A model generated the notes under the pieces. It was not told where the DNA came from. It searched no databases and saw only the letters and a list, made by a program, of their open reading frames with translations. 30,812 nt of DNA from JASJHI01 sp965371355 (GTDB lineage: Bacteria; Actinomycetota; Acidimicrobiia; Acidimicrobiales; Ilumatobacteraceae), in the NCBI GenBank assembly GCA_965371355.1, contig CBDUYD010000014.1, forward strand, positions 1 to 30,812, written 5' to 3'. Shown piece after piece: positions 1 through 7,892 of this stretch; positions within the stretch are counted from its first letter, which is position 1, and every line of letters starts with the position of its first letter. The position numbers were made by a program, and so were the translations under genes.

Positions 1-1
1 C

Positions 2-670
2 CATCTCCGATGGGACACCGACATCGCCGATCCCGCGTACCCGGGGATGGGGATGCTCGCCGGTCCGCAGCGTTACGCGGCGGCGATGGTGGCTCGCGGA
101 ATCGGCGACGACACCCTCGTCGTCGCCTACGACGACCAACACGTGACCGTCGCCGCGCGCGTGTGGTGGTCGCTGCGCGTGTACGGCCACCGCGACGTCG
201 TCGTACTCGACGGAGGGTTCTCGAAATGGTGTTCGGAGGGCCGGGCCGTCGACGCGCTGATCCCAGCGTTCCCGCCGGCCACGTTCACTCCTCGTCGCAA
301 CGACCACCTGTACGCGACCAAGGACGATGTGCTCGCGGCGACGAACTCTGCGGTACAACTGGTCGACGGCCGGATGCACGCTGCCAGGGTCGAGGACGGC
401 GGTGAGATCCCCGGAAGCGTGACCCTTCCCGGTATCGAGTTCATCGGTGCAGACGGCACCTGGGTCGGCCCCACCGAGGCGCGTCGTCGGATAGAGGCGA
501 CCGGCGCGGCGCGCCACGGCTCGACGATCGCCTACTGCCGCGGCGGGGTCGGGGCCTGCGGGACCGCACTCGCGTACGCCATCGCGGACGCCGACGACGT
601 TGCGGTCTACGACGGATCCTGGTCGGAGTGGGCAGCCGATCCGACCACGCCGAAGGTCGTCGATTCTTGA
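2..670 (+). CDS. Thiosulfate/3-mercaptopyruvate-type sulfurtransferase (two rhodanese domains), 5' partial
   Basis: The reading frame is open from the window edge, so the N-terminus lies outside. What remains is the end of a first rhodanese domain, with the typical VVAYDD...AARVWWSLRVYGH...VLDGGFSKW pattern, and a complete second domain. In the first domain the active-site position is occupied by the Asp of YDD rather than Cys, as is usual for the non-catalytic domain of tandem rhodaneses. The second domain carries the active loop YCRGGVGAC; the catalytic Cys codon is at 536-538. Such enzymes move sulfane sulfur from thiosulfate or 3-mercaptopyruvate to a thiophilic acceptor; which donor is used here cannot be read from the sequence. 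The stop codon overlaps the TTG start of the following SDR, implying coupled translation. Confidence 0.88.
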   Translation, partial: HLRWDTDIADPAYPGMGMLAGPQRYAAAMVARGIGDDTLVVAYDDQHVTVAARVWWSLRVYGHRDVVVLDGGFSKWCSEGRAVDALIPAFPPATFTPRRNDHLYATKDDVLAATNSAVQLVDGRMHAARVEDGGEIPGSVTLPGIEFIGADGTWVGPTEARRRIEATGAARHGSTIAYCRGGVGACGTALAYAIADADDVAVYDGSWSEWAADPTTPKVVDS

Positions 671-1377
671 ACCGGTTGGTGGTGGTCACCGGCACCAGCG
701 GTGCGATCGGTTCGGCGATTCGTGCCCGCTTCGAAGCGGACGGCGATCGCGTCATCGGTATCGACCGCGACCGCCCAGCGGGGGGCGACGGCTCACATCA
801 TCTTGCCTGCGATGTATCCAACGATGACCAAGTGGCAGCCGCATTCGCGTCGATACGCAACACCGACGGCGATCCGATGGTGCTGGTCAACAACGCGGGG
901 ATCACCGGTGAGGGTGGCATCGAACAGGAGGACCCAGCGACCTGGCGCCGCATCCTCGATGTCAACCTCACGGGTGCCTACCTGTGCGCCCGTGAAGTGG
1001 TCGGCGGGATGCGGGCCGCCGGCGGCGGGAAGATCGTCAACATCGCCTCGGTGAACGCCCGCTTCGGTGGCTCACCCCTGTCCGGCCCGGCCTACGCTGC
1101 GAGCAAGGGTGGTCTGCTGACGCTGACCAGATTCCTCGCCCGTGACCATGCGGTCGACAACATCCAGGTGAACGCCGTGGCTCCCGGCCCCCACGACACA
1201 CCGATGTGGGCCGCCCTCGACGAGGAGCGGCGGGAGCAGATCCTCGCCTCGTTGCCGGGTCCGGGGCCCGGCCGCGCCACCGATCTGGCGGCGATCGTGT
1301 GGTTCCTGTGCAACCCGGAGACCAGCTATCTCACGGGCGCCACGGTCGACGTCAACGGTGGTCAATGGATGGGTTGA
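667..1377 (+). CDS. Short-chain dehydrogenase/reductase (SDR), classical type
   Basis: A 236-aa Rossmann-fold oxidoreductase. The nucleotide-binding loop is TGTSGAIG near residue 10, the structural NNAG motif follows, and the catalytic Ser (in NIASVNA) and YAASK (Tyr/Lys) are intact. The C-terminal YLTGATVDVNGGQWMG is typical of FabG-like SDRs. I chose TTG at 667 because it overlaps the upstream TGA as TTGA and places the first beta strand (LVVVTG) directly at the N-terminus; an ATG at 628 would add 13 residues of no SDR character. The Asp after beta-2 (IDRDRP) suggests NAD over NADP. The substrate is unknown. It is co-transcribed with the rhodanese and sits upstream of the ABC importer lipoprotein. 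Confidence 0.88.
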   Translation: MNRLVVVTGTSGAIGSAIRARFEADGDRVIGIDRDRPAGGDGSHHLACDVSNDDQVAAAFASIRNTDGDPMVLVNNAGITGEGGIEQEDPATWRRILDVNLTGAYLCAREVVGGMRAAGGGKIVNIASVNARFGGSPLSGPAYAASKGGLLTLTRFLARDHAVDNIQVNAVAPGPHDTPMWAALDEERREQILASLPGPGPGRATDLAAIVWFLCNPETSYLTGATVDVNGGQWMG

Positions 1378-1497
1378 CCGACCTCGACGTTTCACAGGGC
1401 GACTCGCGCGGCCTGGGAGATATAGGGTGTTGAAGGCCCTGCCCGGGCCATCGCCACCGCATCGGCGGCGACCGACATGAAGGGGAGAGTCAGCAAG

Positions 1498-2742
1498 ATG
1501 AGAAAACGGACCGGCCTGAGAGTTCTCGCGGCGGTTGCAGCGCTGGGGCTCTTCGCTGCCGCGTGTGGCGACGACGACTCGGATTCGAGCGCCGAGGACA
1601 CTGCGGCGAGTGATGAAGCATCCGACACGGCAGCATCCGACACGGCAGCACCGGACACCGCTGCACCAGACACCGATGCCGCCTCCGACACCGGCGACGC
1701 GTCGGCTGACGGTGCTGTGTCGCTGGTCGGGATCTGCCCCGACCCGCTGATCGTGCAGACCGACTGGTTCCCGCAACCCGAGCACGGCTACACGTACAAC
1801 CTGATCGGTCCCGACGGCGATCTGGATGCCGACGCCGGCGTCTACAGCGGCCCGTTGCTCGACACCGGAATCACGCTGGAAGTGCGCGCCGGCGGCCCAT
1901 TCATCGGCTTCTCCCCGCCGTCGGCGCAGTTCTATGCCGACGACGACATCTTCATGGCCTACATCGAGACCTCGACGACGCTGGCGAACTCGAAGGAACT
2001 GCCGGCGGTCGCCGTCTTCGCGCCGTTCGAGAAGTCGCCCCAGATCCTCATGTGGGATCCCGAGAAGTTCGACTTCCAGAACTTCCAGGAGGTCGGTGAT
2101 TCGGGGGCTCCCGTCCTCTACTTCGAGGGCAGCAACTACATGACCTGGTTGTTGGGCAAGGGCATGCTCAACGAGGACCAGATCGATGCCTCCTACGACG
2201 GCTCGCCGGCCCGCTTCGTCACCGAGGATGTGGTGCAGCAGGGCTTTGCCAGCAACGAGCCGTTCAAGTACGAGAACGAGATAGAGGACTGGTTGAAGCC
2301 TGTCGACTTCATGCTGATCCACGAGTCGGGATTCGAGATCTACGAAGGCGCACTGTCCGTGAAGCCCGAATCGATCACCGAGGACGCCGAGTGCCTCGAG
2401 AAGGTCGTCCCGCTGTTCCAGCAGTCGCAGGTCGACTACATGAACGATCCCGAGGCGATGAACATCCGCCTCGACCAGATCGTCAAGGACCTCGACAGCT
2501 TCTGGACCTCGTCGCCCGAAGGTCACGCCGCCGGCACGGCGGCCATGTTGGAGTTCGGCCTGGTCAGCGATGGTGGTGACGGCATCGTCGGCAACATGGA
2601 GGCCGAGCGCATCCAGACGTTGATCGACGAGTACCTCCCGCTGCTCGCCGACCTCGGCATCGATACGTTCCAAGAAGGAATCACGGCCGAGGACGTCTTC
2701 ACGAACCAGTTCATCAACGAGTCGATCGGGCTGGGTTTCTGA
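1498..2742 (+). CDS. ABC importer substrate-binding lipoprotein (NMT1/THI5-like or SsuA/TauA-like)
   Basis: A 414-aa predicted lipoprotein. It begins MRKRT, has a hydrophobic stretch LRVLAAVAALGLF and a lipobox ending at Cys23 (FAAAC), followed by an acidic, Ser/Thr/Ala/Asp-rich linker. The mature part has the layout of periplasmic-binding proteins of the nitrate/sulfonate/thiamine-precursor class: an early DWFPQPEHG ligand-lobe segment and a late VFTNQFINES tail. I prefer ATG 1498 over in-frame ATG 1477 because a GGGGAG ribosome site at about 1481-1486 fits it and the shorter signal peptide is canonical. About 30 bp downstream is a cognate permease; the second permease and the ATPase are on the opposite strand at 4.4-5.9 kb. 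The ligand is unknown. Confidence 0.85.
   Translation: MRKRTGLRVLAAVAALGLFAAACGDDDSDSSAEDTAASDEASDTAASDTAAPDTAAPDTDAASDTGDASADGAVSLVGICPDPLIVQTDWFPQPEHGYTYNLIGPDGDLDADAGVYSGPLLDTGITLEVRAGGPFIGFSPPSAQFYADDDIFMAYIETSTTLANSKELPAVAVFAPFEKSPQILMWDPEKFDFQNFQEVGDSGAPVLYFEGSNYMTWLLGKGMLNEDQIDASYDGSPARFVTEDVVQQGFASNEPFKYENEIEDWLKPVDFMLIHESGFEIYEGALSVKPESITEDAECLEKVVPLFQQSQVDYMNDPEAMNIRLDQIVKDLDSFWTSSPEGHAAGTAAMLEFGLVSDGGDGIVGNMEAERIQTLIDEYLPLLADLGIDTFQEGITAEDVFTNQFINESIGLGF
1618..1692 (+). repeat. 15-bp tandem repeat in the lipoprotein linker
   Basis: Five consecutive 15-nt units, beginning with two identical copies of gcatccgacacggca and followed by three degenerate ones. They encode repeated five-residue units such as A-S-D-T-A and A-P-D-T-A just after the lipidated Cys. 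This is a flexible spacer between the membrane anchor and the binding lobes, and a likely slippage site for length variation. Confidence 0.85.
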
Positions 2743-2773
2743 TCGGCGGGTAGGTCGAAACCGCGACGTTGTC

Positions 2774-3631
2774 ATGAGTACTGAATCGTCGCCGGTGCCG
2801 CCTGCAGAAGAGCAGGTGGCACCGGCGACGGTCTCTTCGTCGTCGCGGCGATCGAAGAAGGTGGCGGTCCTGCCCCCCGTGTTGTTCGCCGCGGGCCTGA
2901 TCGGGCTGTGGTACGTGATGGTCGAGGTTCTCTCGGACCGCAAGAAGATCCTGCTGCCCCGACCCCACGTCGTCGTTCAGGAGACGATCCTCGACGGTGG
3001 GATCCGCAGCGAGCTCTGGGACGGCCTGCTCACCACGGCCAAGGTGGCGCTCGTCGGATTGGCGATCTCGATGTTCATCGGGATCACCGTTGCGGTGATC
3101 ATGAACCTCGCCCAATGGGTGGAACGTGCCGTCTATCCGTGGGCGGTGGTCGTGCAGACCCTGCCGACCCTCGCGCTCGTTCCGCTGATCGGGATCTGGT
3201 TCGGATTCGGCTTCAACAGCCGCCTGATAGTCGTGGTGATGATCTCCGTCTTCCCCATCCTCACCAACACTCTGTTCGGTCTGCAATCGTCCGATCGCGA
3301 ACATCACGACCTGTTCACGCTGCAGGGTGCTGGTCGCATGACACGCCTCTTCAAGCTCGAGTTCCCAGCCGCCCTGCCGGCCATGTTCACGGGCTTTCGA
3401 ATCGCCGCCGGCCTCGCGGTCATCGGTGCGATCGTCGCCGAGTTCTTCTTCGGCCGCGGCGAGAAGGGCCTCGGGAACCTCGTCAGCAAGTACCGCGGTC
3501 TGGGCCAGATGTCCGAGCTCTACGCAACGGTGCTGTTGTCGTCGTTCTTCGGCGTGCTGATCTTCTGGGGATTCACCTATTTCACCAAGGTCGCCGTCGG
3601 CAGCTGGCACGAGTCCGTCGAGACCGAGTAG
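2774..3631 (+). CDS. ABC transporter permease (SsuC/TauC/ThiX class), first paralogue
   Basis: A 285-aa integral membrane protein with a Ser/Pro-rich cytoplasmic N-tail and about six hydrophobic segments. The cytoplasmic EAA-like loop, which docks on the ATPase, is around LEFPAALPAMFTGFRIAAG, followed by LAVIGAIVAEFFF. It starts about 30 bp after the substrate-binding lipoprotein and is read in the same direction, so the two are probably co-transcribed. It is visibly related to the opposite-strand permease at 4378-5205: both share the segments LVGLAISM/T, TNTLFGL and FTGFRIAAGLAV. The pair could form a heterodimeric channel with the single ATPase encoded nearby. Confidence 0.9.
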   Translation: MSTESSPVPPAEEQVAPATVSSSSRRSKKVAVLPPVLFAAGLIGLWYVMVEVLSDRKKILLPRPHVVVQETILDGGIRSELWDGLLTTAKVALVGLAISMFIGITVAVIMNLAQWVERAVYPWAVVVQTLPTLALVPLIGIWFGFGFNSRLIVVVMISVFPILTNTLFGLQSSDREHHDLFTLQGAGRMTRLFKLEFPAALPAMFTGFRIAAGLAVIGAIVAEFFFGRGEKGLGNLVSKYRGLGQMSELYATVLLSSFFGVLIFWGFTYFTKVAVGSWHESVETE

Positions 3632-3633
3632 CG

Positions 3634-4368
3634 ATGGGATCGGTGGGGCGTTCGGCGATCGTCAGCGGGGCGGCGCAGGGCATCGGCTTCGCGCTCGCCG
3701 GCCGCCTGATCGACGAGGGGATGCACGTCACGCTCCTCGATCGCAACCGTGACGTGATCGAAAAGGCCACCTCGCTGGGTCCTCTCGCGCGGGGAAGAGT
3801 CGTCGACCTGCGCAACGTCGATGAGACACGATCCGCTGCCGCCGCGGCAGTCGAAGAGATGGGCGGGGTGTGGCTGCTCGTCAACAACGCCGGCGTGTTC
3901 GCCAAGACCCCGGTACTGGAGATCGATCCCGCCGACTGGGACGCGATGATGGAGATCAACGTTCGTTCCATGCTCTTGTTGATACAGGCCGTCGCCCCGG
4001 CGATGCAGGCCTCCGGCGGCGGGCGGATCGTCAACCAGGCCTCGATGGCCGCCAAGCTGGGGACACCCGGCGAAGCCCACTATGCGGCCTCGAAGGCGGC
4101 CGTGGTGGCGCTCACGCGGATTGCGTCACAGGAACTCGGCGTCGACCAGATCACAGTCAACAGCATCTGCCCGGGCTACGTGCTGACCGAAATGGGCGCC
4201 GACACCCGCGATCCCCGACAGATCGCCGAGTGGACATCGAAGTCGCCGCTCGGCCGTCTCGCCACGCCCGGAGACATCGCCGCAGCCGTGGTCTTCCTTG
4301 CCTCCGATGAAGCCGGCTACATCACCGGTGAGGCGCTCAACGTGAGCGGCGGGATGTGCACCTGGTAG
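3634..4368 (+). CDS. Short-chain dehydrogenase/reductase (SDR)
   Basis: A 244-aa classical SDR. Visible motifs are SGAAQGIG (a variant of TGxxxGIG), LLDRN after beta-2 with Asp favouring NAD, NNAGV, the catalytic Ser in NQASMAAK, and YAASK with Tyr and Lys intact. The C-terminus is GYITGEALNVSGGMCTW. ATG 3634 lies two bases after the upstream permease stop, so it is the last gene of the lipoprotein-permease-SDR transcript. It converges with the second permease gene, with only nine bases between the two stops. It presumably oxidises or reduces the imported compound or a product of it. Confidence 0.88.
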   Translation: MGSVGRSAIVSGAAQGIGFALAGRLIDEGMHVTLLDRNRDVIEKATSLGPLARGRVVDLRNVDETRSAAAAAVEEMGGVWLLVNNAGVFAKTPVLEIDPADWDAMMEINVRSMLLLIQAVAPAMQASGGGRIVNQASMAAKLGTPGEAHYAASKAAVVALTRIASQELGVDQITVNSICPGYVLTEMGADTRDPRQIAEWTSKSPLGRLATPGDIAAAVVFLASDEAGYITGEALNVSGGMCTW

Positions 4369-4377
4369 GAAAGCCAC

Positions 4378-5205
4378 TCATCGGCGGGAGCGGCGCTCGC
4401 TGGTGTACCACTCGCGGGTCAGACGATCGCCGATCACCCCGACCCCGAGGAAGAGCACCACCCCGAGCATCGACGACAGGATGATCGCGGCCATCAACTG
4501 CTCGGTCTGCAGCCGGAGCTGGTAGCGGCTGATGAGTCGCCCGAGGCCCTTCTCCTGACCACCCTTGAAGAAGAACTCGCCGACGATCGCGCCGACCACG
4601 GCGAGTCCCGCAGCGATCCGGAAACCGGTGAAGATCGACGGTGTCGCGGCCGGAAGAAGAAGCTTGCGGATTCGGGTGAGCCCGCCGACACCGTGGAGCG
4701 CGAAGAGATCGAGATGGTTCCGATCGACGGACTTGAGACCGAAGAGTGTGTTGGTGATGATCGGGAAGATCGAGATGATGACGACCACGAGCACGCGGGC
4801 GTTGAAGCTGAAGCCCATCCACACGCCGATCAGCGGCACGATGGCGATGATCGGGGTCGCCTGGACGATGATCGCATAGGGGAACACGGTCGATTCGACC
4901 CAGCGGAACTGGTACATGATGATCGAGATCGACATGCCGAGAGTGATCGAGATCGCCAGCCCGACCAGTGTGACGATGGTGGTCGCCCGCAGCCCTTCCA
5001 TCAGTTCGTCGAGGTGCTGGGAGTCGAAGAAGCCGGACTCGACGACCTCGTGGGGCGGCGGGAGCAGGAACCCCTGGCCGTCGCTGAGCGCGAACTCGGA
5101 GATCAGGTACCAGACGCCGATGACGGCCATCGCCATCATGAACGGCGGCACCACCAACCAGAGCCAGCGCCGCCAGCGAGCGGTGGCCGATGGTGTCGAG
5201 CTCAA
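4378..5205 (-). CDS. ABC transporter permease (SsuC/TauC/ThiX class), second paralogue
   Basis: A 275-aa membrane protein with the same layout as the + strand permease at 2774-3631: about six hydrophobic segments, TNTLFGL, and the coupling loop LLPAATPSIFTGFRIAAG. I placed the start at TTG 5205 because it overlaps the ATPase stop codon as TTGA and the protein then begins LSSTPSATARW, a short polar tail before the first membrane segment. The reading frame remains open further upstream, but that part lies inside the ATPase gene and has no membrane or permease character. It is translated together with the ATPase. Confidence 0.87.
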   Translation of the reverse strand: MSSTPSATARWRRWLWLVVPPFMMAMAVIGVWYLISEFALSDGQGFLLPPPHEVVESGFFDSQHLDELMEGLRATTIVTLVGLAISITLGMSISIIMYQFRWVESTVFPYAIIVQATPIIAIVPLIGVWMGFSFNARVLVVVIISIFPIITNTLFGLKSVDRNHLDLFALHGVGGLTRIRKLLLPAATPSIFTGFRIAAGLAVVGAIVGEFFFKGGQEKGLGRLISRYQLRLQTEQLMAAIILSSMLGVVLFLGVGVIGDRLTREWYTSERRSRR

Positions 5206-5948
5206 TCCGCGTTCGCTTCGCTGTTGGCGCGCAACGTCTCGGAGATCTGACCGGCCAGATGGGCGAACTCGGTTTTGTAGCGGAGCTCGTCGCCGCGGGG
5301 GTACTCGAACGGTACGTCGAATTCGGCGACGATCCGACCGGGTCGTGCGGACATCACCAGGATCCGGGTGGACATGAACACGGCCTCCTGGATCGAGTGG
5401 GTGATGAACAGGCCGGCGAATCCCTCGGTGACGAAGAGATCGAGGAGCTCGGAGTTGAGTCGCTCGCGGGTTATCTCGTCGAGAGCACCGAACGGCTCGT
5501 CGAACATGAACACGCTCGGGTTCAGCGCCAGGGAGCGGGCCAGCGAGACGCGCATCTTCATGCCGCCCGAGAGGCGTTTCGGGTAGTAGTCCTCGAAACC
5601 GGCCAGACCCACCAGCTCGATGTTCTGCTGCGCGATTTCGGCTCGGTCGCGCTTGGAGGTACCACGAAGTTCCAACAGCAGCTCGACATTGCGCCGGACG
5701 GTGCGCCAGGGAAGGAGGGTGGCGTCCTGAAACGTGTAGCCGAGGTGCTCCCGATCGACCTCGACATCGCCGGAGGTGTGCGGGAGCAGGTTCGACGCCA
5801 CCTTGAGGAGCGTCGACTTGCCGCACCCCGAAGGACCGACGACGGTCACGAACTCACCGGGAGTGACATCGAAGCTGACTCCCCGTAGGGCCTCGGTGCC
5901 GTCGGGGAAGATCATTCCCAGATCTCTGAACGACAGCGCGGGTTTCAT
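5202..5948 (-). CDS. ABC transporter ATP-binding protein (SsuB/TauB/ThiZ class)
   Basis: A 248-aa nucleotide-binding subunit. Walker A is GPSGCGKST at about residues 39-47, the Q-loop is in GYTFQDATLLPWRTV, the signature is LSGGMKMR, Walker B is VFMFDEPFGALDE, and the switch His is in FITHSIQEA. The LLPWRTV segment is typical of nitrate/sulfonate/taurine-type ATPases. It is the only ATPase in the window and the natural motor for both permeases. Start is ATG 5948. The 177 bp upstream separate it from the divergent SDR at 6126 and must hold promoters for both directions; I could not assign clear -35/-10 boxes there. Confidence 0.93.
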   Translation of the reverse strand: MKPALSFRDLGMIFPDGTEALRGVSFDVTPGEFVTVVGPSGCGKSTLLKVASNLLPHTSGDVEVDREHLGYTFQDATLLPWRTVRRNVELLLELRGTSKRDRAEIAQQNIELVGLAGFEDYYPKRLSGGMKMRVSLARSLALNPSVFMFDEPFGALDEITRERLNSELLDLFVTEGFAGLFITHSIQEAVFMSTRILVMSARPGRIVAEFDVPFEYPRGDELRYKTEFAHLAGQISETLRANSEANAD

Positions 5949-6125
5949 CGTCGGCGAGTCCAGCTTCCTTGTCTGCTTTCCGCTGCGGATCGTGAGCGAC
6001 GCACCGCAAGGGTGCTGTGACGCGGTGACTCTACTGCATCGCCGGCATGCACGATGTGCCGCCGGCGCGGGGCCTGGCCACTCGCTTCGGTTCGCTGCGG
6101 AATCGGGAGCGGCTAGACACGGGGC

Positions 6126-6878
6126 ATGGAACTCGAAGGAAAGACCGCTCTCGTCACCGGTGGCGCCAAACGGGTTGGTCGCGTGATCTCGCTGATGCTG
6201 GCAGAGGCCGGAGCCAACGTCGTGATCAACTACAACACGTCGGTCGACGACGCGGACGCCACGGCGTCGGAGGTCGAGGCATTCGGCGTGCAGGCACTTC
6301 CGGTCTCCGCCGATGTCGGCGATTACACCCAGGTCGAGTCGATGGTCGAGTCGGCCGCGGCCCGCTTCGGCGGAATCGACGTGTTGGTCAACAACGCGTC
6401 GACCTTCATCGCCGATCCTTTTCCCACCAACGATCTCACGGTCTGGCAACGGTCGATCGACACGCTCGTCAACGGGCCCTTCTACTGCACCAACCTCGTC
6501 GCCCCTTCGATGCTCGAACGCGGCCGGGGTGTGGTCGTCAGCGTCAGCGACCTGTCGGCATTCGAGGCCTGGCCCGGCTACATCGGTCATGCGGTCGGCA
6601 AGTCGGCGATTCTCACGATGACCCGCCAGTTCGCGCTCGAGTTGGCCCCCACGGTCCGGGCAAACGCCATCGTTCCCGGGCCGGCTCTGCGTCCCCACGA
6701 CTACGACGACGGCCGCTACGAACGCACCGCCGACAAGACTTTGCTGGGCCGCTGGGGCACGCCCGAGGAGATGGCCCACGGCGTGAAGTTCCTCATCGAG
6801 GCCGACTACATCACCGGCGAGTACATCATCATCGACGGCGGACAGAGGTACGGTCACCGCAAGACCGAGGCGGGCTGA
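6126..6878 (+). CDS. SDR-family oxidoreductase with His in place of the catalytic Tyr
   Basis: A 250-aa SDR starting MELEGKTALVTGGAKRVGR. The TGGAKRVG loop and the NNAS motif resemble those of FabG- and pteridine-reductase-like SDRs. The C-terminal YITGEYIIIDGGQRYG is intact. The unusual part is the active site: the segment after SVSDLSAFEAWPGYIG reads HAVGK, where the family has YxxxK, so the catalytic Tyr appears replaced by His (codon CAT). The Ser and Lys remain. The enzyme may have altered chemistry or be a non-catalytic paralogue; the Tyr four residues earlier could also be recruited. It heads the run leading to the LLM oxidoreductase, aldolase and kinase. Confidence 0.85.
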   Translation: MELEGKTALVTGGAKRVGRVISLMLAEAGANVVINYNTSVDDADATASEVEAFGVQALPVSADVGDYTQVESMVESAAARFGGIDVLVNNASTFIADPFPTNDLTVWQRSIDTLVNGPFYCTNLVAPSMLERGRGVVVSVSDLSAFEAWPGYIGHAVGKSAILTMTRQFALELAPTVRANAIVPGPALRPHDYDDGRYERTADKTLLGRWGTPEEMAHGVKFLIEADYITGEYIIIDGGQRYGHRKTEAG

Positions 6879-6883
6879 GCCGC

Positions 6884-7855
6884 TTGACGAAGTTCGGTAT
6901 CCACATCGTCCCACTGATGCCGGCCGACGCCGTCGTCGAGATTGGCATCGCGGCCGAACGGATCGGCTACGACTACTGCCTCGTGGCCGACGAGGGATTT
7001 CATCCCGACGTCTACGCCTGCCTCGGCGCCATCGCCCGCGAGACCGACACCATACGGATCGGCCCGGCCACGAACGGCTACACGCGCCACCCCGCCGTGA
7101 CCGCGGCGGCGATCGCCACGATCGATGAACTCTCGGCCGGGCGGGCGTTCGTCACGCTGCTGGCCGGGGGTTCGATGGTGCTGTCGCCGATGGGGATTCC
7201 CCGCGATCGCCCGTACCGGGTGGTCGCCGACACCGTCGACGTCCTACGTGCGCTCTGGTCCGGGGAAATCGTCGACTGGGACGGCGAACAGCATTCCCTG
7301 CGCGGAGCGCAACTGGGCAGCGGCCGGCGCGACATCCCGATCTGGATCACGAGCCGCGGGCCGCTGCTGCTCGGCCTGGCCGGACGTCGGGCCGATGGCG
7401 TCCTGCTGACCGTGAAACCCGATCTCGACGCGGCGTTGAGCATCGTCGACGAGGCGGCAGCCGGTGACCGCCACCCCGAGCGGATCTACCTCGGCCGCAT
7501 CGCCTACACAGCTGAGATGGTGGAGGAGCAGCGGCGGACCATCGGCTACGTCCTCATGGACTCGCCCGAGCGCGTGCTCCGGTCGTTGGGATTCGACGAT
7601 GCCGCACGACACGCGGTGGGTCGGGCGGCGGTCGACCACGATCCGGAGGCTCTCATCGACCTGATCACCGACGACCTGTTGCACGACTACCAGATCAACG
7701 GCACCCGCGAGCAATGCTCAACGGGTGTCGCGGCGCTGGTGGAGGAGCACCGACTAGATACAGTGCTCGTCGACGTGTTGTCGCACGATCTCCACGAGAA
7801 CCTCGAACTGCTTCAGCACACCTACCAGATCCTCTCGGACAGTCAGCCTCGATAG
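6884..7855 (+). CDS. LLM-class flavin/F420-dependent oxidoreductase
   Basis: A 323-aa protein of the luciferase-like TIM-barrel family. It starts LTKFGIHIVPLMPADAVVEIGIAAERIGYDYCLVADEGFHPD, and continues with the family patterns IRIGPATNGYTRHPAVTAAAIATIDELSAGR and PIWITSRGPLLLGLAGRRADGVLL. I chose TTG 6884, five bases after the SDR stop, because the first beta strand begins there and there is no nearer ATG or GTG. Members use F420 or FMN as hydride carrier or monooxygenase cofactor; F420-type reductases of this shape are common in actinobacteria. The cofactor cannot be settled from sequence alone. Its place before the aldolase and kinase suggests a redox step in the same pathway. Confidence 0.85.
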   Translation: MTKFGIHIVPLMPADAVVEIGIAAERIGYDYCLVADEGFHPDVYACLGAIARETDTIRIGPATNGYTRHPAVTAAAIATIDELSAGRAFVTLLAGGSMVLSPMGIPRDRPYRVVADTVDVLRALWSGEIVDWDGEQHSLRGAQLGSGRRDIPIWITSRGPLLLGLAGRRADGVLLTVKPDLDAALSIVDEAAAGDRHPERIYLGRIAYTAEMVEEQRRTIGYVLMDSPERVLRSLGFDDAARHAVGRAAVDHDPEALIDLITDDLLHDYQINGTREQCSTGVAALVEEHRLDTVLVDVLSHDLHENLELLQHTYQILSDSQPR

Positions 7856-7892
7856 TGGCGGGCGCGCCGACCCCACCGATGGAGCATCAGCG

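Noticed and set aside
1072..2943. A 623-aa open frame on the - strand opposite the SDR and lipoprotein
   Set aside because: It is antisense to two well-supported genes, has low-complexity Arg/Gly/Val/Asp composition and no recognisable domain; high GC makes such frames common.
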